Assembly: GCF_014202315.1 (NCBI RefSeq)
Contig: NZ_JACHGN010000037.1
Coordinates: forward strand, 1 to 64,000
Length of the DNA: 64,000 nucleotides
Source: Thermocatellispora tengchongensis
Lineage (GTDB): Bacteria; Actinomycetota; Actinomycetes; Streptosporangiales; Streptosporangiaceae
Direction: 5' to 3'
Shown here: positions 35,598 to 42,896 of the stretch, piece after piece
Numbering within the stretch: the stretch's first letter is position 1
How the letters are laid out: every line of letters begins with the position of its first letter
Position numbers and translations under genes: made by a program
The notes under the pieces: generated by a model
Databases searched by the model: none
The model's input: the letters and a program-made list of their open reading frames with translations, nothing else
Told to the model about the DNA's origin: nothing

Positions 35598-38261
35598 ATG
35601 GACGTCCCCCCGATCGAGGACCGGCTGCGCCTGGAGTGCGAGGTGCTGGTCGTCGGCGGCGGCACCGCGGGCACGATGGCCGCGATCACCGCCGCCGAGC
35701 GCGGAGCGCGGGTGCTGCTGCTGGAGAAGGCGCACGTACGCCACAGCGGCGCGCTCGCCATGGGCATGGACGGCGTCAACAACGCCGTCATCCCCGGCAA
35801 GGCCACGCCGGAGGACTACGTCGCCGAGATCACCCGCGCCAACGACGGCGTGGTGAACCAGAAGACGATCTACCAGACGGCCACCCGCGGCCACGAGATG
35901 GTGCGCAGGCTGGAGCGCTACGGCGTGAAGTTCGAAAAGGACGAGCACGGCGAGTACGCCGTGCGCCGGGTGCACCGCTCGGGCAGCTACGTGCTGCCGA
36001 TGCCCGAGGGCAAGGACGTCAAGAAGGTGCTGTACCGGGTCCTGCGCCGGCGGGAGATCCGCGAGCGGGTGCGGATCGAGAACCGGGTCATGCCGGTGCG
36101 GGTGCTCACCTCCGGCGGGCGGGCCGTGGGCGTGGCCGGGTTCGACACCCGCAGCGGGCGTTTCGTCACCGTCGCGGCCGGCGCGGTGATCCTGGCCACC
36201 GGCGCCTGCGGCCGGCTCGGCCTACCCGCCAGCGGCTACCTGTACGGCACCTACGAGAACCCCACGAACGCGGGCGACGGCTACGCGATGGCCCTGCACG
36301 CCGGGGCCGAGCTGAGCGGCATCGAGTGCTTCCAGATCAACCCGCTGATCAAGGACTACAACGGCCCCGCCTGCGCCTACGTCGCCAACCCGTTCGGCGG
36401 CTACCAGGTCAACAACCGGGGCGAGCGGTTCGTGGACTCCGACTACTGGTCGGGCCAGATGATGGCCGAGGTGTCCCGCGAGATCGCCTCCGCGCGGGGG
36501 CCGATCTACCTCAAGCTGTCGCACCTGCCCGACGAGACGGTGGCGGCCGTGGAGGCCATCCTGCACACCACCGAGCGCCCCACCAGGGGAACGTTCCACG
36601 CCGGGCGCGGGCACGACTACCGTACGCACGACGTGGAGATGCACATCTCCGAGATCGGTCTGTGCGGCGGCCACTCCGCCTCGGGGGTGTGGGTGGACGA
36701 GAACGGCGCCACCACGGTCCCCGGCCTGTACGCCGCGGGCGACCTGGCCTGCGTGCCGCACAACTACATGATCGGCGCCTTCGTCTTCGGCGACCTCGCC
36801 GGCGCGCACGCCGCCGCCCACCACGCCGTACCGGGGGACGAGCTGCCCGAGGACCAGGTGGCCGCCGCGCACGACCTGGTCTACCGGCCGCTGCGCAACC
36901 CCGACGGGCCGCCGCAGCAGCAGGTGGAGTACAAGCTGCGCCGCTTCGTCAACGACTACGTGGCCCCGCCCAAGACCGCCGCCAAGCTGGAGATCGCGCT
37001 GGAGTCCTTCGAGCGGATGCGCGCCGAGATCGCCGCCATGGGCGCGCGCACCCCGCACGAGCTGATGCGCTGCGCCGAGGTGGACTTCATCCGCGACTGC
37101 GCCGAGATGGCGGCCCGCTCGTCGCTGGTGCGCACCGAGAGCCGCTGGGGCCTCTACCACGACCGGGCCGACCTGCCCGAGCGCGACGACAGCGAGTGGC
37201 TGTTCCACCTGAACCTGCGCCGCACCCCCGACGGCGGGATGGAGTTCGTCAAGCGGCCGGTCGAGCCGTACCTCGTGCCCGTCCCCGAGTTCACCCCCGA
37301 CCCGGCCGCCGAACCCGTGCTCGTCGCGGCCCACGCCCCCGCGGCGGTCACCCGCGTGGCCGCCAAGGCCGCGGACCGGGCCGCCGTGGGCCGGTCGCCG
37401 CGCATCCTGGAGCTCAACCGCCTCGCCGAGGAGCAGCCGGACCTGGACCGGCTGGCCCCCTACCTCGCCGACGAGGACCCCAAGGTCCGCCGCGCGGCCA
37501 TCGCCGCGCTCACCGAGACGGTCCCCGAGGGCGCGGCGGCGGCGCTGGCCTCGGCGCTGGCCGACCCGCACGGCACGGTGCGCCGCGCCGCCGCGGCGGG
37601 GCTGCGCGAGCTGGTCGAGGTCCTGCCCGCCACCCCCGAGCTGGCCGCGGCGCTGGCGGAGCGGGCGGCGAGCCCCGACGCCGTCGTCCGCGCCACCGTC
37701 CTGGACGTGCTGCGCGCGCTGCGGCTCGGCACGACCGCCGCCTTCGCGGCCGGCCTGCGCGACCCCGACCACCGGGTCCGCATCGAGGCCATCCGCGGGC
37801 TGGTCTCGCTGGACGAGCCGGACCCGGTGGCGGGCGCCGCCGCCGACGCCTCCAGGGAGGTGCGGGTGGCGGCGGCGCGCGGTCTCGGCGCCATCGGCAA
37901 GCCCTCCCCGGCCCTGCGCGTCCTGGCCGCCGACCCCGACCCGCTCGTACGCGCCGCCGCCCTGGAGTCCTCCGCCGCCACCGGCGCCCCGCTGGAGGCC
38001 GAGGCCGTCGAGGCCGTCCACGACCCGGCCTGGCAGGTGCGCGTGGGCGCCGCCCGCTGCCTCGCCGCCGCGGGCCCGGACGTGGCGGTCGCCCCGCTCC
38101 TCACCGCCCTGGCCGATCCGAACCTGGACGTCCGCAAGGCCGCCGTCCTGGCGCTGGCCCCCAGGTCCGCGATCCCCGAGGTCGCCGCGGCCCTGCGCGC
38201 CGCCCTCGCCGACCCCGACGCCGACGTCCGCGCGTACGCCCGCCGCGCCCTGGCGGCGTGA
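35598..38261 (+). CDS. AprA/FrdA-type flavoprotein with C-terminal HEAT repeats
   Basis: An 887-residue protein starting at ATG 35598. The FAD Rossmann motif is VLVVGGGTAGTMAAITAAERGARVLLLEKA (GGGTAG, residues 20-25), with RHSGALAMGMDGVNN, a second FAD site GAVILATGACGRLG, and the closing GGHSASGVWVDE ... PGLYAAGDLA. Residues 1-600 match the fumarate reductase/succinate dehydrogenase/adenylylsulfate reductase alpha family, closest in style to AprA-like members. Residues about 605-887 are about nine HEAT-type repeats (for example LADEDPKVRRAAIAALTE), a protein-binding scaffold not found in AprA. With the AprB-like ferredoxin it should form a soluble flavin-FeS oxidoreductase. Substrate unknown; a role in releasing sulfur or nitrogen from the imported compound is inferred. 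Confidence 0.88.
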   Translation: MDVPPIEDRLRLECEVLVVGGGTAGTMAAITAAERGARVLLLEKAHVRHSGALAMGMDGVNNAVIPGKATPEDYVAEITRANDGVVNQKTIYQTATRGHEMVRRLERYGVKFEKDEHGEYAVRRVHRSGSYVLPMPEGKDVKKVLYRVLRRREIRERVRIENRVMPVRVLTSGGRAVGVAGFDTRSGRFVTVAAGAVILATGACGRLGLPASGYLYGTYENPTNAGDGYAMALHAGAELSGIECFQINPLIKDYNGPACAYVANPFGGYQVNNRGERFVDSDYWSGQMMAEVSREIASARGPIYLKLSHLPDETVAAVEAILHTTERPTRGTFHAGRGHDYRTHDVEMHISEIGLCGGHSASGVWVDENGATTVPGLYAAGDLACVPHNYMIGAFVFGDLAGAHAAAHHAVPGDELPEDQVAAAHDLVYRPLRNPDGPPQQQVEYKLRRFVNDYVAPPKTAAKLEIALESFERMRAEIAAMGARTPHELMRCAEVDFIRDCAEMAARSSLVRTESRWGLYHDRADLPERDDSEWLFHLNLRRTPDGGMEFVKRPVEPYLVPVPEFTPDPAAEPVLVAAHAPAAVTRVAAKAADRAAVGRSPRILELNRLAEEQPDLDRLAPYLADEDPKVRRAAIAALTETVPEGAAAALASALADPHGTVRRAAAAGLRELVEVLPATPELAAALAERAASPDAVVRATVLDVLRALRLGTTAAFAAGLRDPDHRVRIEAIRGLVSLDEPDPVAGAAADASREVRVAAARGLGAIGKPSPALRVLAADPDPLVRAAALESSAATGAPLEAEAVEAVHDPAWQVRVGAARCLAAAGPDVAVAPLLTALADPNLDVRKAAVLALAPRSAIPEVAAALRAALADPDADVRAYARRALAA

Positions 38262-38276
38262 CGCGCGCCCCGGCCG

Positions 38277-38873
38277 TCACCCGGGGCCGAGCCCGATCGC
38301 GGGCAGGATGGCCTGGTCGACGATGTCGGCGAGGTCGTCGTCGGCCGGGAGCCGCCCGGTGTCGAACATCCGTTTGATGACCAGCGCCTCGCCGATGTCG
38401 GCCACGACCGGGGTGAGCAGGCGGGCCGGGAAGTGGCCGTGCTCGGCGTAGTGCCGCAGGACGGTGCGGGTGAAGGTGCCGCCCCGGCCGGCGAAGACCT
38501 TCTCGTACAGGGCCTTGGAGACCTCGGGGCGCCGCTGGGGATCGGTGAGGATCGCGGCCACCGCGCGCCCCGCCGGGCTGAGCATCCAGTCCACCATGAG
38601 CCGCAGCGACCGGATCAGGTCGCCGCGCAGGTCGTCGGCGCCGGGGGTCGGCTCCTCCACGGGGTGGGCGTGGTAGAGCGCGTCGAGCAGCACCTCGACC
38701 GGGTCGGACCAGCGCCGGTAGAGCGTGGTCCGCGGCGTCGCGGCCCGCCTGCCGATGCCCTCCATGGTCAGCCGCCCGACCCCTACCTCCGCCACCTCCT
38801 CCAGCACGGCGGCGTGGATCGCCTTGATCAGCTCTTCTCCGCGCCGCCGGGTCCGCCCGCCCTGACCGTCCAT
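38277..38873 (-). CDS. TetR family transcriptional repressor
   Basis: A 198-residue repressor starting at ATG 38873 (AGGGA 6 bases upstream; GTG 38876 also possible). Residues 10-60 are the TetR helix-turn-helix (RGEELIKAIHAAVLEEVAEVGVGRLTMEGIGRRAATPRTTLYRRWSDPVEVL). The C-terminal ligand/dimerisation domain is of the TetR_C_11/AcrR kind. It is divergent from the DUF418 membrane protein gene, with paired operators between, so it represses both. Its stop region is convergent with, and 15 bp from, the flavoprotein gene end. Ligand unknown. Confidence 0.92.
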   Translation of the reverse strand: MDGQGGRTRRRGEELIKAIHAAVLEEVAEVGVGRLTMEGIGRRAATPRTTLYRRWSDPVEVLLDALYHAHPVEEPTPGADDLRGDLIRSLRLMVDWMLSPAGRAVAAILTDPQRRPEVSKALYEKVFAGRGGTFTRTVLRHYAEHGHFPARLLTPVVADIGEALVIKRMFDTGRLPADDDLADIVDQAILPAIGLGPG

Positions 38874-38887
38874 CACCGTTCCCTTGC

Positions 38888-38940
38888 TTAGATACGCGGT
38901 TGTAGCTTACCTTGAGCACAAGCTACAGTCGTGTATCTAA
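38888..38940. promoter_or_regulatory. Duplicated TetR operators in divergent promoter
   Basis: Two 21-bp sites, 38888-38908 and 38920-38940, are inverted copies (18 of 21 positions match), separated by 11 bp. Each holds its own dyad: the right one reads TACACGACTGTA on the minus strand (TACA-N4-TGTA). The site arrangement suits two TetR dimers, one over each divergent promoter. Confidence 0.8.
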
Positions 38941-38954
38941 ACGCGGGGAGACCC

Positions 38955-40166
38955 ATGTCCATCGCCCATCCCACCCAACCGGCCCGGCCGCCCGCGGCGG
39001 CCGGGCCCGGCGCGGTGCCGCTCAGCCGGCGCGCCCCGGCCCCCGACCTGGCCCGCGGCGTGATGCTGCTGCTCATCGCGGTGGCGCACGCGCACATGTA
39101 CCTGTCCGGCCACCCCGTGGGCTTCCGCGGATACGCCCTGGACGGCGGCCCCCTCGACCGGCTGGTCGCCGGGGTCCAGATCCTCCTGGTGGACGGGCGC
39201 GCGCTGCCCATGTTCGCCGCCCTGTTCGGCTACGGCCTGGTCCGCCTCGCCGACCGGCAGGCCGAGGCGGGCCGCTCCTGGCCCCAGGTCCGCCGCGTGC
39301 TGCGCGCCAGGAGCCTGTGGCTGCTGGCCTTCGGGTTCTGCCACGCGCTGCTGCTGTTCTTCGGCGACATCCTCGGCGCGTACGGCCTGATCGGGCTGAT
39401 CCTCGTCGGGTTCATCCGCCGCGGCGACCGCGCCCTGCTGCGCGCCGCCGCCGCCGGGCTCGTCCTGCACGTCGCCGTGGTCGCCCTGCTCGGGGTGCTG
39501 ACGGTCTCCGCCGAGAAGGGCGACACCCCCGCCGCGATGGCCGACCCGGTCGCGGCGCTGGTGGCGCGCCTGGTCGGCTGGAGTGCGATGACCCCGACCT
39601 TCTTCGCGGTGAGCGTCGTGCCGGCCTTCCTGCTCGGCATCTGGGCGGCCCGGCGCCGGCTGCTCGACGACCCCGGCGCGCACCGGCCGCTGCTGTCCCG
39701 GGTGGCCGTGCTCGGCGCCGCCGTGGCGGTCATCGGCGGCCTGCCGCTCACGCTCATCGACACCGCCCTGTGGTCCCCGCCCACCGCGATCTCGGTGCCG
39801 GCGTACGCGCTGCACAGCGTGACCGGCATCGCCGGCGGCCTGGCATACGCCGCGATGATGGGCCTGCTCGCCGACCGGCTGCACCGCCCGTCCGCCGCCC
39901 CGTCCCCGCTCGCCGCCCGCGCCACCGCCGCCCTGGCAGCCTGCGGCCAGTGGTCGCTGACGTGCTACCTGCTGCAGTCGGTCGCGTTCGTCGCGATCTT
40001 CGCCCCGTACGCCGGCGGCCTGGGCACCCGCGTCGGCGACGCCGCCGCCTCCGGCATCGCCGTCCTCACCTGGCTGGCCACCGTGCTCCTGGCCGCCCTC
40101 CTGTCCCGCGCCGGCCGCAGAGGCCCGGCCGAAGCCGCCCTCCGCCGCCTCACCTACCGCCGGTGA
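38955..40166 (+). CDS. DUF418 family membrane protein
   Basis: About 403 residues from ATG 38955 (GGGGAG upstream); an earlier in-frame GTG at 38931 lies inside the operator and is unlikely. It opens RAPAPDLARGVMLLLIAVAHAHMYLSG, the acyltransferase-3-like first helix of DUF418 proteins. Several membrane helices follow, including VQILLVDGRALPMFAALFGYGLVRLA and WLLAFGFCHALLLFFGDILGAYGLIGLIL; the family end is seen in CGQWSLTCYLLQSVAFVAIFAPYAGGLG. DUF418 proteins are polytopic membrane proteins of unknown activity, possibly acyl transfer. Control by the divergent TetR is likely. Confidence 0.9.
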   Translation: MSIAHPTQPARPPAAAGPGAVPLSRRAPAPDLARGVMLLLIAVAHAHMYLSGHPVGFRGYALDGGPLDRLVAGVQILLVDGRALPMFAALFGYGLVRLADRQAEAGRSWPQVRRVLRARSLWLLAFGFCHALLLFFGDILGAYGLIGLILVGFIRRGDRALLRAAAAGLVLHVAVVALLGVLTVSAEKGDTPAAMADPVAALVARLVGWSAMTPTFFAVSVVPAFLLGIWAARRRLLDDPGAHRPLLSRVAVLGAAVAVIGGLPLTLIDTALWSPPTAISVPAYALHSVTGIAGGLAYAAMMGLLADRLHRPSAAPSPLAARATAALAACGQWSLTCYLLQSVAFVAIFAPYAGGLGTRVGDAAASGIAVLTWLATVLLAALLSRAGRRGPAEAALRRLTYRR

Positions 40167-40321
40167 CCCCGGCCGCGTGAGCCGGCCACCCGCCCACGCC
40201 CGCAGCCCAGGGCCGTCGCACGGGTCTCCTGACCCCGGCGAGCGCCGCACGTTTCCGCACCCCCTCCCCGGTGTATGTGCCATTTGTGCTGGTGAACCGG
40301 TACGAGCAGGGAGGGGGCGCC

Positions 40322-41158
40322 ATGATCGTGGTAGGTACGGACGGCTCGCGCGCCGGACTGCGTGCCGTGGAGTGGGCGGCGCGGGAGGCCATGCTGCACC
40401 GGGTGACCCTGCGCGTCGTGCACGCCATGCCCGCCTGGGCGCACGGCATGCGGGAGGAGGGCAGGTACGCCGAGGTCGGCCGGTGGATGCGCGACAACGC
40501 CGCCGCCGTGGTGTCCGAGGCCGTGACCGCCGCCCACGCGGCGGAGCCGGAGGCCGACGTGTCGTCCGCGGTCGTCCCGGGAGACCCGCGCTCCGCACTG
40601 ATCGAGGCGTCCCGTGACGCCGAACTGCTCGTGGTGGGCAACCACGGCCTGGGCGGCTTCCGGGGCCTGCTCGTCGGGTCGGCCGCGCTGGGCGTGGCCG
40701 CGCACGCCGCCTGCGACGTCGCCGTCGTCCGCGAGCTGCCCTCTCCGGTTCGGCGCGAGGTCGTGGCCGCGGTGGACGGCTCGCCGCGCAGCGACGCCGT
40801 CCTCGCCCGCGCCTTCGCCGAGGCGGACCTGCGCGGCGCGGGGCTGCACATCGTCCACGCCCGGGCCCGGGGCGGCCCGGCACGCTCCGGGGAGGACCGG
40901 ATCGCCCGGATGCTGAGCGAGATCACGGCGGGCTGGCGGGAGCGCTACCCGGACCTCAAACCGGTGGAGCGGGTCGTGACCGGGCACCCCGTGGACGTGC
41001 TCCGCGACGCCTGCGCGGACGCCGAACTGCTGGTCGTCGGCTCGCACGGCTACGGCGACTTCCGGGCCCTCGTCCTCGGCTCGGTCAGCCACGCCATGCT
41101 GCACCACGCCCCGTGCCCCGTGATCGTGACCCGGGCCCGCACGAACGGCACCTCCTGA
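40322..41158 (+). CDS. Tandem universal stress protein
   Basis: A 278-residue cytoplasmic protein with two UspA domains, from ATG 40322 behind AGGGAGGGGG. Domain 1 starts MIVVGTDGSRAGLRAVEWAAREA and carries the ATP-binding loop VVGNHGLGGFRGLLVGSAALGVAAHAACDVAVV. Domain 2 starts VVAAVDGSPRSDAVL with VVGSHGYGDFRALVLGSVSHAMLHHAPCPVIV. Both G-x2-G-x9-G-(S/T) nucleotide motifs are intact, so ATP binding is expected. Such double-domain Usps are induced by hypoxia or stationary phase in actinobacteria. No DosR-type box is evident upstream; the 155-bp gap after the DUF418 gene shows no clear terminator. Confidence 0.93.
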   Translation: MIVVGTDGSRAGLRAVEWAAREAMLHRVTLRVVHAMPAWAHGMREEGRYAEVGRWMRDNAAAVVSEAVTAAHAAEPEADVSSAVVPGDPRSALIEASRDAELLVVGNHGLGGFRGLLVGSAALGVAAHAACDVAVVRELPSPVRREVVAAVDGSPRSDAVLARAFAEADLRGAGLHIVHARARGGPARSGEDRIARMLSEITAGWRERYPDLKPVERVVTGHPVDVLRDACADAELLVVGSHGYGDFRALVLGSVSHAMLHHAPCPVIVTRARTNGTS

Positions 41159-41191
41159 CGCTGTCGTCATCGGGACCGGGCGGGCCGCCGA

Positions 41192-41404
41192 TCACCCGTC
41201 GGTGAGCTCCGCCGAGTGCAGCAGCTCGCGGGCCAGCCGCGCGTCCTGCACCCGATCGTCCGCACCGGAATCGGCCTCCAAGGCGCGGACCAGCACCAGA
41301 TCGACCTCGGCCAGCGCGCGGACCCGCCGTTCCAGCTCCGCGAGGCGGGCCTTCAGCAGGCTGAGCTCGCCCTCAAGCGGACGGCTCTTGATGGCTCGGA
41401 CCAT
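41192..41404 (-). CDS. Small coiled-coil protein
   Basis: A 70-residue protein (ATG 41404, with GGTGAG upstream) of almost wholly helical sequence. LSLLKARLAELERRVRALAEVDLVLVRALE is a clear heptad coiled coil, followed by an acidic tail. There are no cysteines or membrane segment. Small coiled-coil proteins of this size are often oligomeric adaptors; no function can be assigned. Its 3' end faces the Usp gene (convergent, 33 bp between). Confidence 0.5.
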   Translation of the reverse strand: MVRAIKSRPLEGELSLLKARLAELERRVRALAEVDLVLVRALEADSGADDRVQDARLARELLHSAELTDG

Positions 41405-41858
41405 CGCAGCTCACCTCCACCGAGCGTCCTGCCGCTCCCACAGTGCCCCGATCGCCCCCCCACCACCAGGGCCCTCCGTCCCGCCCCCACCCCGACCTTC
41501 GCCTCTGGAAGATGCGGGTTTCGGGGATGCGGATTGCGGGGCGCAACCTTCGGAGCCCCGGACCTCGAAGGGCGCGGGCCCTCCGACAGGCGCTTGCATC
41601 TCCGGGCCGCCGCGGCGGACGGGCCCACGCCGGTGGGGGGCGCGCGGCGGGCGGAGGCGGCTGAGCGCCTCTATAGGGATTGCCCGTCGCCTGGGGGTGG
41701 CCGGCCACCTGGGGATGGCCGGTCGCTCGGAGGCCATGACGGTCGGCAACCGGGGCGCCGCCGATCACCCGCGCACCCGCATCGCCACCACGCACCCCGC
41801 CGACCCGCGTCGACTCGCCGACCGCCGCCGCCGGCTCCACCGCGGCGTCCCCGTGACC

Positions 41859-41964
41859 GGGTGGCCGGTTGCTCGGGGTTGCCGGTTGCTAGGAGGATGC
41901 CGGCCGCTCGGGGGTCGCCCGTCGCGCCCGGGTCGCCCGTTGCTCTCGGGCTGCCCGGGCCTGG
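41859..41964. repeat. Degenerate 17-18 bp minisatellite, six units
   Basis: Six adjacent units resemble GGGTTGCCGGTTGCTCG: 41859-41875, 41876-41892, 41893-41910, 41911-41928, 41929-41946, 41947-41964. The first two differ at two positions; later units diverge towards GGGTCGCCCGTYGC. They are too irregular to encode a repeat protein, since unit length changes from 17 to 18. Confidence 0.65.
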
Positions 41965-42002
41965 CACGGCCTGGCCTGCCCGGCACGGCCCAGCGCGGTC
42001 AG

Positions 42003-42412
42003 GTTCGGCCGTGTCCGGCTGGCGGGGCCTGGCGCGGCGCGGGGTGGCCTGGGTCTCGTTCGGTCGGCGCGGTCCGGCTTGGGCCCGTGACCGCGGCCTC
42101 GGCGTGGTTCATCACGCACAGCCCACACCACGCCTACCCGGTCGGCCCGGCCTGATGGCGGGCGGTGCTGAGCTGGAGGAGTTCGCGCGCGAGCTGGAGC
42201 GCGACCCCACGTCCCCCCGCCGGCCGGGTGGGCCCAGCGCGGGTCCGGTCCGGTCGTGTTCGGCTGGTCTGGCCTGGCGCGGCCTGGGGGCTCGCTCGGT
42301 CGGTGCGGTCCGGGATGGGCCAGCACGGTTCGGGCCGGCCGTGTCCGGGCGGCGTGGTCTGGTGTGGCGCGGGTGGCCTGAGGTCGCTCGGTGGCCGCGG
42401 TTCGGTATGGCA
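42003..42412. repeat. Degenerate ~80-bp dispersed repeats, three copies
   Basis: Three related segments, about 42003-42086, 42248-42321 and 42329-42412, share the order GTGTYCGG ... GGCCTGGCGCGG ... TCGYTCGGT ... GCGGTYCGG ... ATGGC. GGCCTGGC and its variants recur throughout the region. G/C strand bias is high. No function is recognised. Confidence 0.55.
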
Positions 42413-42702
42413 CGGCCTGGCCTGGTGCGGTCGTGCGGAGGGGATTGTCCAGCACATCTGTGACCGTGCCGGAGTGAGGGTGGGAATGCGCCGGCATTTA
42501 CCCGCGGCCATTGTTTCGATAAATCGTGAAATGTTGGGTTGCGGCGGGTTACGGACATGACGGAATGCGGTGTTGTGTGACCTGTGAAAACCGGCCGAAT
42601 GGGCTGGTGGGGGAGCGTTGGCGTTCTCCGGTGCTGCTGAAGGCCCTCTAGCACTGGGGTTCGGCTCTGTCAAGAGGGTCGGTGGCTCCCGGTAAAGGAA
42701 CT

Positions 42703-42728
42703 GACCATAGTACCTCTCTCATGGTCAA
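42703..42728. promoter_or_regulatory. Inverted repeat TGACCAT-N12-ATGGTCA in PKS upstream region
   Basis: TGACCAT (42703-42709) and ATGGTCA (42722-42728) are perfect 7-bp arms with a 12-bp spacer, 170-195 bases before the PKS start. Such a dyad fits a regulator-binding site for the cluster. No SARP-type heptamer repeats were seen near it. Confidence 0.5.
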
Positions 42729-42896
42729 GATGTGGCAGATGGTTGCAGTTGCAAATCTCACATCCAAGGGGCGCGCGTCCGCCGAAAAAAGGACGTGTTG
42801 TGGGTCACAGAGGGTGCTTATCATGTAGCCCTGCTTGATCCGGATTTAGCGGGATTTGTTGTCTGTCATCGCCTTGATCTGGGGGAACTCTCTCTG

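Larger units (their letters stand above)
41405..42896. other. Long noncoding stretch before PKS
   Basis: About 1.5 kb without a supportable gene. Several open frames cross 41420-42460 but translate into low-complexity Arg/Pro/Ala-rich sequence with no ribosome site or family match. The stretch holds two sets of degenerate repeats (41859-41964 and 42003-42412). A relatively AT-richer leader (42440-42896) follows, with an inverted repeat and a possible promoter (TATCAT at 42819-42824, about 70 bases before the chosen PKS start). Confidence 0.6.

Noticed and set aside
41216-42463. 415-codon plus frame in the repeat region
   Set aside because: Low-complexity Pro/Arg/Gly translation, no ribosome site, overlaps irregular repeats.
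42732-42896. Upstream GTG as PKS start, adding 55 residues
   Set aside because: The added sequence (Cys- and Lys-containing, AT-richer DNA) resembles no PKS N-terminus, and a likely promoter box lies inside it.
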